A stretch of DNA of 64,000 bases from Streptomyces sp. YIM 121038 (GTDB lineage Bacteria > Actinomycetota > Actinomycetes > Streptomycetales > Streptomycetaceae): positions 5,094,001 to 5,158,000 of the forward strand of contig NZ_CP030771.1 in the NCBI RefSeq assembly GCF_006088715.1, given 5' to 3'. Made by a program: the position numbers and the translations under genes. Under the pieces are notes generated by a model. It did not search any database. It was not told the origin of the DNA and worked only from the letters and a program-made list of their open reading frames with translations. Positions 1-7,855 of this stretch are shown here, piece after piece. How positions within the stretch are numbered: position 1 is the first letter of the stretch; each line of letters opens with the position of its first letter.

Positions 1-12
1 TGAGAGCCGGTG

Positions 13-42
13 GTACGCCGACGGCTGAATCCGTCGGCGTAC
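13..42 (-). terminator. Intrinsic terminator hairpin after bkdR
   Basis: A perfect 12-bp stem (GTACGCCGACGG at 13-24 pairs with CCGTCGGCGTAC at 31-42) with a 6-nt loop lies 24 bases past the bkdR stop codon. It has no U-tract, which is usual for Streptomyces terminators. Confidence 0.7.
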
Positions 43-65
43 GCCCGGCGCGAACGGTCGGCGCC

Positions 66-566
66 TCAGCCCTCCGTCTCCAGGTCGTCCTCCTCGAAGA
101 CCAGCAGCGTGCGCGTGCTCAGGACCTCGGGGATGGACTGCAGACGGGTGAGCACCAGCTCGCGCAACGCGCGCGTGTCGGGCGTGTGCACCAGGAGCAG
201 TACGTCGAAGTCGCCGCTGACCAGGGCGATGTGCGACGCGCCCGGCAGTGTGCGCAGCTGGTCGCGGACCGTGCGCCAGGTGTTCTGGACGATCTTCAGG
301 GTGATGTACGCGGAAGCGCCCTGGCCTGCCCGTTCGTGGTTGATCCGGGCGCCGAAGCCACGGATGACACCGTCCTCGATGAGCCGGTTGATGCGCGCGT
401 AGGCGTTCGCCCGCGACACGTGGACGCGCTCCGCCACGGAACGTATCGAGGCGCGACCGTCCGTGTGCAGGATCTGCAGGATGTCGCGGTCGATGGCGTC
501 CAGCGGACGGGGCTGCGGTTCCGGACGGCCCCCGTCCTGCTTGTCGGCCATTCGTTCAGCTGCCAT
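66..566 (-). CDS. bkdR: Lrp/AsnC-family regulator (BkdR-type)
   Basis: 166-residue transcription regulator of the Lrp/AsnC (feast/famine) family. An N-terminal winged helix-turn-helix follows the typical LDAIDRDILQIL opening (about residues 23-75), then a C-terminal RAM/ligand-binding domain with a SGDFDVLLLVH core. The start at 566 is preceded by GGAGG on the minus strand; a longer frame exists but would run through the divergent promoter. It is transcribed away from the bkdABC operon, the arrangement known for the S. coelicolor bkdR regulator of branched-chain 2-oxoacid dehydrogenase. Family assignment is secure; the specific target is inferred from position. Confidence 0.87.
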   Translation of the reverse strand: MAAERMADKQDGGRPEPQPRPLDAIDRDILQILHTDGRASIRSVAERVHVSRANAYARINRLIEDGVIRGFGARINHERAGQGASAYITLKIVQNTWRTVRDQLRTLPGASHIALVSGDFDVLLLVHTPDTRALRELVLTRLQSIPEVLSTRTLLVFEEDDLETEG

Positions 567-585
567 GTCCCCCCGCCTCCTTACC

Positions 586-639
586 ATGGACGTAATGCGT
601 CCATCCCAGGCTGTGCAGAACCGTTTGTCCACAGCCTGG
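586..639. promoter_or_regulatory. Divergent bkdR/bkdA control region with two dyads
   Basis: Two inverted repeats sit between the divergent genes. ATGGACG/CGTCCAT (586-592 and 598-604) is followed at once by CCAGGCTGTG/CACAGCCTGG (606-615 and 630-639, perfect 10-bp arms). Both lie upstream of the bkdR start and 130-180 bases before bkdA. They are plausible binding sites for BkdR; no known consensus was matched. Confidence 0.45.
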
Positions 640-767
640 AGGTGCCTGTAGCCAAAATGTGCCAACGACCGAACAATCGGTAGGTGAGGCGCATCACATC
701 GCCGCGCCTCTTTTGCAGCTCCCACGAGGAGACCGCTTCCCTCAGCATCCCCCCAGGAGGTGCCGTC

Positions 768-1910
768 ATGACGGTCATGGAGCAGCGGGGCGCCTATCGA
801 CCCGCCCCGCCCCCCGCATGGCAGCTCAGGACAGACCCTGAGCCGCTGCTGCCCGACGCGGCGCCGTATCGGGTGCTCGGCACCGAGGCCGCCGCCTCGG
901 CCGACCCGCAGCTGCTCCTGCGCCTGCACGCCGAACTGGTGCGCGGACGGCGGTACAACACCCAGGCGACCGCCCTCACCAAGCAGGGCAGGCTCGCGGT
1001 GTACCCGTCAAGCACCGGCCAGGAGGCCTGCGAGATCGGCGCCGCGCTCGCCCTGGAGGAGCGCGACTGGCTCTTCCCCAGCTATCGCGACACCCTCGCG
1101 GCCGTGGCGCGCGGCCTCGACCCGGTGCGCGCCCTCACGCTCCTGCGCGGGGACTGGCACACCGGGTACGACCCGCGTGAGCACCGGATAGCGCCCCTGT
1201 GCACACCGCTGGCCACCCAGCTGCCGCACGCCGTGGGCCTCGCGCACGCCGCCCGCCTCAAGGGCGACGACGTCGTCGCGCTCGCCATGGTCGGCGACGG
1301 CGGCACCAGCGAGGGCGACTTCCACGAGGCGCTGAACTTCGCGGCCGTGTGGCGGGCGCCGGTGGTCTTCCTCGTGCAGAACAACGGCTTCGCGATCTCC
1401 GTGCCGCTCGCCAAGCAGACGGCCGCTCCCTCCTTGGCGCACAAGGCCGTGGGCTACGGCATGCCGGGCCGCCTGGTGGACGGCAACGACGCGGTCGCGG
1501 TGCACCAGGTGCTCAGCGAGGCCGTGCGGCACGCGCGCGAGGGCGGCGGCCCCACCCTCGTGGAAGCGGTGACGTACCGCCTGGAAGCGCACACCAACGC
1601 GGACGACGCCACGCGCTACCGCCAGGACGACGAGGTGGAGGCCTGGCGCGACCACGACCCGGTCCTGCTCGTGGAGCGGGAGCTGACCGCGCGCGGGCTG
1701 CTCGACGAGGACCGCGCCGCCACGGTGCGCGAGAACGCCGAGGCGATGGCGGCGGACCTGAGGGAACGGATGAACCAGGACCCCGAGCTCGACCCGATGG
1801 ACCTGTTCACCCACGTGTACGCCGAGCAGACCTCCCAACTGCGCGAGCAGGCCGCCCAGCTGCGGGCCGAGCTCGACGCCGAGACCGAGTCGGACGGAGC
1901 GGGCCGATGA
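768..1910 (+). CDS. bkdA: Branched-chain 2-oxoacid (or pyruvate) dehydrogenase E1 alpha
   Basis: 380-residue E1 alpha subunit of a thiamine-diphosphate 2-oxoacid dehydrogenase, which decarboxylates the keto acid and acylates the E2 lipoyl arm. The ThDP-binding stretch GDGGTSEGDFHEALNF (about residues 182-197) and the QNNGFAIS segment are clear. ATG 768 has AGGAGG seven bases upstream. It overlaps the E1 beta gene by ATGA. The GDGxTSEGDFHEA form is also typical of pyruvate dehydrogenase E1 alpha, so substrate (branched-chain keto acids versus pyruvate) is not settled by sequence. A paralogue lies at 17.4 kb. Confidence 0.88.
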   Translation: MTVMEQRGAYRPAPPPAWQLRTDPEPLLPDAAPYRVLGTEAAASADPQLLLRLHAELVRGRRYNTQATALTKQGRLAVYPSSTGQEACEIGAALALEERDWLFPSYRDTLAAVARGLDPVRALTLLRGDWHTGYDPREHRIAPLCTPLATQLPHAVGLAHAARLKGDDVVALAMVGDGGTSEGDFHEALNFAAVWRAPVVFLVQNNGFAISVPLAKQTAAPSLAHKAVGYGMPGRLVDGNDAVAVHQVLSEAVRHAREGGGPTLVEAVTYRLEAHTNADDATRYRQDDEVEAWRDHDPVLLVERELTARGLLDEDRAATVRENAEAMAADLRERMNQDPELDPMDLFTHVYAEQTSQLREQAAQLRAELDAETESDGAGR

Positions 1911-2911
1911 CCACTGTCGCCGTGAAACCGGCCACCATGGGGCAGGCGCTCGGGCGCGCCCTGCGCGACGCGATGGCCGACGACCCCACCGTGCACGTCA
2001 TGGGTGAGGACGTCGGCACGCTCGGCGGCGTCTTCCGCGTCACCGACGGACTCGCCGCGGAGTTCGGCGACGACCGCTGCACGGACACGCCGCTGGCCGA
2101 GGCGGGCATCCTGGGGACCGCGGTCGGCATGGCGATGTACGGCCTGCGGCCCGTCGTGGAGATGCAGTTCGACGCGTTCGCCTACCCCGCCTTCGAGCAG
2201 CTGATCTCGCACGTGGCGCGGATGCGCAACCGCACCAAGGGCGCGATGCCCATGCCGCTCACCATCCGGGTGCCGTACGGCGGCGGGATCGGCGGCGTCG
2301 AGCACCACAGCGACTCCTCCGAGGCGTACTACATGGCGACGCCGGGGCTCCATGTCGTCACGCCCGCCACGGTCGCCGACGCCTACGGCCTGCTGCGGGC
2401 CGCCATCGCCTCCGACGACCCCGTGGTCTTCCTGGAGCCCAAGCGCCTGTACTGGTCGAAGGCCGAGTGGAATCCGGACACACCGGAGACGGTGGAGCCC
2501 ATCGGCAGGGCCGTGGTGCGGCGCACCGGGCGCAGCGCCTCACTGATCACGTACGGCCCGTCCGTGCCGGTCTGTCTGGAGGCGGCGGAGGCGGCGCGCG
2601 CGGAGGGCTGGGACCTCGAAGTGGTCGACCTGCGCTCGCTGGTGCCGTTCGACGACGAGACGGTGGCCGCTTCCGTGCGGCGCACCGGGCGCGCGGTCGT
2701 GGTGCACGAGGCGAGCAGCTTCGGCGGGCCCGGCGGGGAGATCGCCGCGCGCATCACCGAGCGCTGCTTCCACCACCTGGAGGCGCCGGTGCTGCGGGTC
2801 GCCGGGCTCGACATCCCCTATCCGCCGCCGATGCTGGAGCGGCACCACCTGCCGGGCGTCGACCGCATCCTGGACGCCGTGGCGCGGTTGCAGTGGGAGG
2901 CGCGGAGCTGA
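1907..2911 (+). CDS. bkdB: 2-oxoacid dehydrogenase E1 beta
   Basis: 334-residue E1 beta subunit (transketolase pyrimidine-binding and C-terminal domains). Recognisable are GEDVGTLGGVFRVTDGL near the N-terminus, DTPLAEAGILGTAVGMA, and the IPYPP(P)MLE C-terminal region. It pairs with E1 alpha to form the alpha2beta2 decarboxylase. The start codon overlaps the upstream stop (ATGA at 1907-1910) and the stop overlaps the E2 start (TGATG), so the three genes are translationally coupled. Confidence 0.92.
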   Translation: MTTVAVKPATMGQALGRALRDAMADDPTVHVMGEDVGTLGGVFRVTDGLAAEFGDDRCTDTPLAEAGILGTAVGMAMYGLRPVVEMQFDAFAYPAFEQLISHVARMRNRTKGAMPMPLTIRVPYGGGIGGVEHHSDSSEAYYMATPGLHVVTPATVADAYGLLRAAIASDDPVVFLEPKRLYWSKAEWNPDTPETVEPIGRAVVRRTGRSASLITYGPSVPVCLEAAEAARAEGWDLEVVDLRSLVPFDDETVAASVRRTGRAVVVHEASSFGGPGGEIAARITERCFHHLEAPVLRVAGLDIPYPPPMLERHHLPGVDRILDAVARLQWEARS

Positions 2912-4374
2912 TGGCCCAGGTCCTGGAGTTCAAGCTGCCCGACCTCGGTGAGGGGCTCACGGAGGCGGAGATCACCCGCTGGCTGGTGCAGGTCGGCGAC
3001 GTGGTGGAAGTGGACCAGCTGGTCGTTGAGGTCGAGACGGCCAAGGCGATGGTCGAGGTTCCCTGCCCGTACGCGGGCGTGGTCACCGCCCGCTTCGGCG
3101 AGGAGGGCACCGAACTGCCGGTGGGGGCACCCCTGCTGACGGTCGCGGTGGGCACCCCGGCGGTGGGCGCGCCGGCACGCGGTGGAGCCCCGGACAGCGG
3201 CCCGGCCCCGGCGGACGAGACGTCGGGGAACGTACTCGTCGGCTACGGCACGGGAGCGGCCCCCGCCCGGCGGCGACGGATACGCCCGGCGCTGGACGTG
3301 ACGGCTGCCCCGGCCGCCCGAACGGAAGCCCGGGCGGAGGCCCGCACGGAAGCGCCCGTGGAGCCCCGGACGGGCTCCGGCCGGACCCTCGACGCCGGGC
3401 CGGGCCCCGAGCACGACGAGGGGCCCGTGCCGGTGATCTCGCCGCTCGTCCGCAGGCTGGCGCGGGAGAACGGCGTGGATCTGCGGCAGCTCGCGGGTTC
3501 GGGCCCGGACGGGCTGATCCTGCGCGCCGACGTGGAGGACGTCATGCGGGCGTCGGCGGCCACGGCCGCCCCGTCCACGGGCCCCGCCCCGGCGTCCGCC
3601 GCCGCGCGCACCACGGCGACGGGCCTCGGCGCCACCTTCGGCAGCACCCGGGAGGGCGCGCCCGCCGCGGGCCGCGCCGCCGTGTCCGGCACGCGCGTGC
3701 CGCTGCGCGGTGTGCGCGGTGCGGTGGCCGACAAGCTGTCCCGCAGCCGCCGGGAGATACCGGACGCCACCACGTGGGTCGACGCGGACGCGACGGAACT
3801 GATGAACGCGCGCGCGGCGATGAACGCGGCGGGCGGGCCGAAGGTCTCCCTGCTCGCGCTGCTCGCCCGGATCTGCACGGCGGCCCTCGCCCGCCATCCG
3901 GAGCTCAACTCCACGGTCGACATGGAGGCGCGCGAGGTCGTCCAGCTCGGCGAGGTCCACCTCGGCTTCGCCGCGCAGACCGAGCGCGGGCTCGTCGTGC
4001 CCGTCGTACGGGACGCGCACGCGCGCGACACGGAGTCGCTGAGCGCCGAGCTCGCCCGCCTCTCCGAGGCCGGCCGGGCCGGGACGCTCACGCCCGGGGA
4101 ACTGACGGGGTCCACGTTCACGTTGAACAACTACGGAGTGTTCGGCGTCGACGGATCCACGCCGATCATCAACCACCCCGAGGCGGCCATGCTCGGCGTC
4201 GGCCGGATCGTGCCCAAGCCGTGGGTGCACCAGGGGGAGTTGGCGGTCCGGCAGGTCGTCCAGCTGTCGCTCACCTTCGACCACCGGGTGTGCGACGGCG
4301 GCACGGCGGGCGGCTTCCTGCGGTTCGTGGCGGACTGCGTCGAACAGCCGGCGGTACTGCTGCGCAAGGTGTGA
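2911..4374 (+). CDS. bkdC: 2-oxoacid dehydrogenase E2 (dihydrolipoamide acyltransferase)
   Basis: 487-residue E2 core enzyme that transfers the acyl group from lipoate to CoA. There is one N-terminal lipoyl domain with the lipoylated lysine in VETAKAMVEV. A linker rich in Ala, Pro and Arg follows, then a peripheral-subunit-binding domain (PVISPLVRRLARENGVDL), a second flexible linker and a catalytic domain ending in FDHRVCDGG, the DHRxxDG active site. No E3 (dihydrolipoamide dehydrogenase) gene is in the operon, so E3 must come from elsewhere. Confidence 0.93.
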   Translation: MAQVLEFKLPDLGEGLTEAEITRWLVQVGDVVEVDQLVVEVETAKAMVEVPCPYAGVVTARFGEEGTELPVGAPLLTVAVGTPAVGAPARGGAPDSGPAPADETSGNVLVGYGTGAAPARRRRIRPALDVTAAPAARTEARAEARTEAPVEPRTGSGRTLDAGPGPEHDEGPVPVISPLVRRLARENGVDLRQLAGSGPDGLILRADVEDVMRASAATAAPSTGPAPASAAARTTATGLGATFGSTREGAPAAGRAAVSGTRVPLRGVRGAVADKLSRSRREIPDATTWVDADATELMNARAAMNAAGGPKVSLLALLARICTAALARHPELNSTVDMEAREVVQLGEVHLGFAAQTERGLVVPVVRDAHARDTESLSAELARLSEAGRAGTLTPGELTGSTFTLNNYGVFGVDGSTPIINHPEAAMLGVGRIVPKPWVHQGELAVRQVVQLSLTFDHRVCDGGTAGGFLRFVADCVEQPAVLLRKV

Positions 4375-4387
4375 CCGGGCTCCACCG

Positions 4388-4470
4388 GCTGAGGGCCGCC
4401 CCGCGCCACCCGGCCGACGGCAAAGGCCCCGCCGGGTGGCGCCCCGGCGCCACCTCCTGGAGCCCTCAGC
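4388..4470 (+). terminator. Nested terminator hairpins after bkdC
   Basis: An inner stem CGCCACCCGGC/GCCGGGTGGCG (4404-4414 and 4431-4441, 11 bp perfect) is enclosed by an outer pair GCTGAGGGC/GCCCTCAGC (4388-4396 and 4462-4470). It ends the bkd transcript. Confidence 0.65.
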
Positions 4471-4525
4471 GGCTGGTGCCCTCACCCGTCGGGTCTCTGC
4501 GCCTGTGAGGAACATGAGACCTGCG

Positions 4526-4567
4526 GGGCGCCCATAAGGGGTGGCGTTGACATCTCGGGCGCCCATA
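4526..4567. repeat. Direct repeat before mobA-like gene
   Basis: GGGCGCCCATA occurs at 4526-4536 and again at 4557-4567, 31 bases apart, just before the ATG at 4576. Each copy contains the palindrome GGGCGCCC. A TTGACA lies between them (4547-4552) but no -10 box sits at proper spacing. Function unknown; a regulator site is possible. Confidence 0.4.
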
Positions 4568-4575
4568 CTCGGTGG

Positions 4576-5667
4576 ATGACCACGAACACGGCCCCCGGCA
4601 CGGCGGCGTTCGACGCCGTCGTGCTCGCCGGAGGCCGCGCGGCGCGGCTCGGCGGCGCGGACAAGCCCGGTGTGCGCGTGGGCGGCAGGGCGCTCCTCGA
4701 CCGCGTCCTGACCGCCTGCTCCGGCGCGACGACGACCGTCGTCGTGGCGGCGCCCCGGCCCACCGGGCGGCCCGTGGTGTGGGCCCGCGAGGAGCCCGCG
4801 GGCGGCGGGCCCCTGGCCGCGCTCGACGCGGGCCTGCGCCACACCGCCGCCGAGCTGGTGGTGGTGCTCTCCGCGGACCTGCCGTTCCTGCGGGCGGAGA
4901 CGGTACGCGGCCTCGTCGCCGCGGTGGGCACGGCGGACGGCGCGCTGCTCACCGACCCGGACGGCCGTGACCAGCCGCTGGTCGCCGTGTACCGCGGCGC
5001 CGCGCTGCGACGGGAACTGGCCCGGATCGCGGCCGGGGATCCCGCCCGAGCCGCCGCCGGGGATTCCGCCCGGGGTGCGGCCGGGGAGCCTCCCCGCAGC
5101 GCCGCCGGGAAGCCCGCCCGCGCGGGAGCCGGGCCGGCCGGGCTGCCGCTGCCCGGGCTCGCCGGGCTGCCGCTGCGGCTGCTCACCGAGCGCCTCGACC
5201 TGGCCCGGATCGCCGAGCCGCTGGCCGCGTTCGACTGCGACACCTGGGACGACATCGCCACCGCCCGCGCGCGGATCAGGGAGCATGGGCACGTGTTGTT
5301 GGATGAATGGATTTCCGCAGTCAAGGACGAACTGGGCATCGACCTCGACGTCGACACCGGCACCCTCCTCGACCTCGCCCGCGACGCCGCGCACGGAGTG
5401 GCCCGGCCCGCCGCGCCGCTGACCACCTTCCTGGTCGGGTACGCGGCGGGGCTCGCCGGGGCGAGCGGCGGGCCGCAGGCCGTCGCGGAGGCATCGCGCA
5501 AGGCGGCCGCGCTCGCGGCCCGCTGGGCCGAGGAAGGGGACCCGGGCGGGGCACCCGCGGCTGGGAACCCGGCGCCAGGGTCCGGCACCCATGCCGGTAC
5601 GGCACCGGACGCGCTGTCCGGCAGCGCGCAGGCCGCCCCGGCCGACGAGAATCCGGGCGCCCGATGA
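4576..5667 (+). CDS. MobA-like NTP transferase fused to DUF6457 domain
   Basis: 363 residues. The N-terminal domain (about 12-230) is a MobA-type nucleotidyltransferase with VVLAGGRAARLGGADKP, the GGGPLAAL segment, and SADLPFL carrying the metal-binding Asp; this fits molybdenum cofactor guanylyltransferase (GTP plus Mo-molybdopterin). An Ala/Gly/Pro-rich insertion around residues 153-185 carries near-identical AAGDPAR-type repeats. The C-terminal part (about 237-315, LDEWISAVKDELGID onward) resembles the actinobacterial DUF6457 domain, and the last 45 residues are low complexity. It overlaps moeA by ATGA, supporting a cofactor-biosynthesis role. Confidence 0.8.
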   Translation: MTTNTAPGTAAFDAVVLAGGRAARLGGADKPGVRVGGRALLDRVLTACSGATTTVVVAAPRPTGRPVVWAREEPAGGGPLAALDAGLRHTAAELVVVLSADLPFLRAETVRGLVAAVGTADGALLTDPDGRDQPLVAVYRGAALRRELARIAAGDPARAAAGDSARGAAGEPPRSAAGKPARAGAGPAGLPLPGLAGLPLRLLTERLDLARIAEPLAAFDCDTWDDIATARARIREHGHVLLDEWISAVKDELGIDLDVDTGTLLDLARDAAHGVARPAAPLTTFLVGYAAGLAGASGGPQAVAEASRKAAALAARWAEEGDPGGAPAAGNPAPGSGTHAGTAPDALSGSAQAAPADENPGAR

Positions 5668-7814
5668 CCGGGGGCCAATCGGCCGACGCCGAGCTGGACG
5701 AAGCACTGGCCCTGGTGAACGAGGACCGCGCCGCCACCCGAGCCGCGAGCGGTCCGCCCGTCCCCGGGGCACCGGGCGTGCCGCCCACAGCGGGTTCGGC
5801 GAGCGTGCCGCCCGCCCCCGGGGCGCCGGGCGTGCCGCCCACAGCGGGCTCGGCGAGCGTTCCGCCCGCCCCCGGGACACCGGGCGTGCCGCCCACGGCG
5901 GGTCCCGCGAACGTGCCGCCCGCTCCGGGGGCACCCAGCGTTCCGCCCGTCCCCGGGACGCCCAGCGGTCCGACCGTCCCCGGGACGCCCAGCGGTCCGA
6001 CCGTCCCCGGGGCACCGGGCGTGCCGCCCACAGCGGGTCCCGCGAACGTGCCGCCCGCTCCGGGGGCACCCAGCGTGCCCCCCGTCCCCGGGACGCCCAG
6101 CGGTCCCCCCACCCCCGCGGCCCCCAGCGTGCCGCCCGCAGCAGGGCCCCCGGGCACATCGCCCGCCCCCAGGGCCGTGAACGACTCGCCGCCCGCCCCC
6201 GCGCCGGGCACCGCGTCGGCCCCCGGGCCGGAGTCCAGGCCCGGCTCCGCGAGCGGGCCGTCCACCGGCCAGGGCACCTCGCCCCACCGGGACGAGCCCG
6301 CCGCGCCCCGCTCCCGCGCCGAGCCGTCGGTGCCGTCCACGCCTGCCCAAGGCCGCCCCGGGTCCCCGCGCGACCGGGCCGCGGCGTCCGGCGACGACCC
6401 GGCGGCCCACGGGGGCGCGCGGCACCGCTCCCGCGCCGCCTCCTGGCCCGAAGCCCGCGCGGTGTCCCGCAGGGCCGGTGCTCCGGGGGCCGCAGCTGCC
6501 GTGGCCACGCCGTTGTCCGACGCCCTGGGGCGCGTCCTCACCGCGCCCCTGGCCGCCCTCACCGACCTGCCCTCGTTCGACACCTCGGCGATGGACGGGT
6601 GGGCGGTGGCCGGGCCGGGGCCCTGGACGGTCCTCGCGGACGGGGTCCTGGCCGGGCAGGAGCGGCCCGAGCCGCTCGGCGACGGCGAGGCGGTGCGGAT
6701 CGCGACCGGTGCCCGCATCCCGCAGGACACCACCGCCGTCATCCGCAGCGAGCACGCCCGCGTGGACGACAAGAACAAGCTGCACGCGCAGCGCGCTGTC
6801 GTGCCCGGCCAGGACATCCGGCCGCGCGCCCAGGAGTGCCGTTCCGGGGATCAACTCCTGCCGCCCGGCGCCCTGGTGACGCCCGCCGTGCTCGGCCTCG
6901 CCGCCGCGGCCGGGTACGACACGCTGCCCGTCGCCCCGCGCCCCCGCGCGGAAGTGCTCGTCCTGGGCGACGAGTTGCTCACCGAAGGGCTGCCGCACGA
7001 AGGCCGCATCCGGGACGCGCTGGGCCCGATGCTGCCGCCCTGGCTCCGCGCGCTCGGCGTGACCGTAACGGCCGTACGTCGTCTCGGCGATGACGCGGAA
7101 GCCCTCTACGAAGCCCTGTCCCGGTCCACGGCCGACGTGATCGTGACGACCGGCGGTACCGCGTCCGGGCCCGTCGACCACGTCCACCCCGCGCTGCGCC
7201 GTCTCGGCGCGGAGTTGCTCGTCGATGGGGTCGCGGTACGCCCCGGCCACCCGATGCTGCTCGCCCGCCTGCCCGAGGCCGCCCGACCGCAGGCCGCCCG
7301 ACCGCAGGACGCACAACCGCAGGCCGCCCAGCCGAAGCCCGCACAACCGCAGGCCACCCAGCCCGAGACACCCCCCGCCACCCCCGGCCGGGCCCCGGCA
7401 GCGCCGGGACGACCCCCCGTCCGCCACCTCGTGGGTCTCCCCGGAAACCCCCTCGCCGCCGTCTCCGGTCTGCTCACCCTGGCCGAGCCGCTGCTGCGCG
7501 GGCTCGCGGGCCGTCCCGCCGCCGAGCCGTACACGGCGCCGCTGCGGGACGACGTACACGGGCATCCGCACGACACGCGCCTCGTGCCGGTCGTCCTACG
7601 GGCCGAGTACGCGGTGCCGTTGCACTACAACGGCCCGGCGATGCTGCGGGGCATCGCGGTCGCCGACGGGCTCGCGGTGGTGCCGCCGGGCGGTGCGCGC
7701 CGTCGGCAAGAAGTGGAGATTCTCGATCTGCCCTGGACCGAACCAGGCGGATCACACGGCGAGTTGGGCCCCGACGGCTCGGCGGGCCCTTTCAGCGAGG
7801 TGTGTTTCACGTGA
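5664..7814 (+). CDS. moeA: Molybdopterin molybdenumtransferase MoeA with Pro-rich N-terminal insert
   Basis: 716 residues, far longer than the usual 400 or so. The MoeA core starts near residue 250 (WPEARAVSRRAG) and shows LPSFDTSAMDGWAV, GARIPQDTTAVIR, the GDEL segment, and TTGGTASGPVDHV, then VGLPGNPLAA. MoeA inserts molybdate into adenylylated molybdopterin. The first 250 residues contain a long Pro/Ala/Gly/Val repeat tract; a second low-complexity tract of PQAARPQ type interrupts the core near residue 540. The stop codon lies inside the first parS site. Coupled to the MobA-like gene upstream. Confidence 0.88.
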   Translation: MTGGQSADAELDEALALVNEDRAATRAASGPPVPGAPGVPPTAGSASVPPAPGAPGVPPTAGSASVPPAPGTPGVPPTAGPANVPPAPGAPSVPPVPGTPSGPTVPGTPSGPTVPGAPGVPPTAGPANVPPAPGAPSVPPVPGTPSGPPTPAAPSVPPAAGPPGTSPAPRAVNDSPPAPAPGTASAPGPESRPGSASGPSTGQGTSPHRDEPAAPRSRAEPSVPSTPAQGRPGSPRDRAAASGDDPAAHGGARHRSRAASWPEARAVSRRAGAPGAAAAVATPLSDALGRVLTAPLAALTDLPSFDTSAMDGWAVAGPGPWTVLADGVLAGQERPEPLGDGEAVRIATGARIPQDTTAVIRSEHARVDDKNKLHAQRAVVPGQDIRPRAQECRSGDQLLPPGALVTPAVLGLAAAAGYDTLPVAPRPRAEVLVLGDELLTEGLPHEGRIRDALGPMLPPWLRALGVTVTAVRRLGDDAEALYEALSRSTADVIVTTGGTASGPVDHVHPALRRLGAELLVDGVAVRPGHPMLLARLPEAARPQAARPQDAQPQAAQPKPAQPQATQPETPPATPGRAPAAPGRPPVRHLVGLPGNPLAAVSGLLTLAEPLLRGLAGRPAAEPYTAPLRDDVHGHPHDTRLVPVVLRAEYAVPLHYNGPAMLRGIAVADGLAVVPPGGARRRQEVEILDLPWTEPGGSHGELGPDGSAGPFSEVCFT
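5757..6150 (+). repeat. Imperfect coding repeats in moeA
   Basis: The tract encodes about a dozen units of 9-18 residues based on PGAPGVPPTAGSASVPPA and shorter PGTPSGPTV forms. DNA copies are nearly identical (for example 5757-5810 against 5817-5864), so they expand by slippage or unequal crossing-over. The product would be a flexible extended linker. Confidence 0.85.
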
Positions 7815-7817
7815 AAC
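7804..7817. other. parS: parS chromosome-partitioning site 1
   Basis: Perfect GTTTCACGTGAAAC, the 14-bp palindrome bound by ParB in Streptomyces. It overlaps the last codons and the TGA of moeA. Confidence 0.9.
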
Positions 7818-7841
7818 TGGCGGACCCCTTCGGTGAGGTGT

Positions 7842-7855
7842 GTTTCACGTGAAAC
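7842..7855. other. parS: parS chromosome-partitioning site 2
   Basis: A second perfect GTTTCACGTGAAAC, 38 bp (start to start) from the first, overlapping the start region of the K+ channel gene. The flanks (GAGGTGT before, TG after) are also repeated, suggesting a local duplication. Confidence 0.9.

Noticed and set aside
4547..4569. TTGACA plus CATACT as a promoter for the MobA gene
   Set aside because: The spacing is about 11 bases, too short for a sigma-70-type promoter.
5757..6150. CRISPR array
   Set aside because: Repeats are coding, imperfect and have no unique spacers.
2818..6159. Open frame of 1113 codons on the minus strand with RWASRGR repeats
   Set aside because: Antisense to bkdC, the MobA fusion and the moeA repeat tract; the repeats are the reverse reading of the Pro-rich moeA tract.
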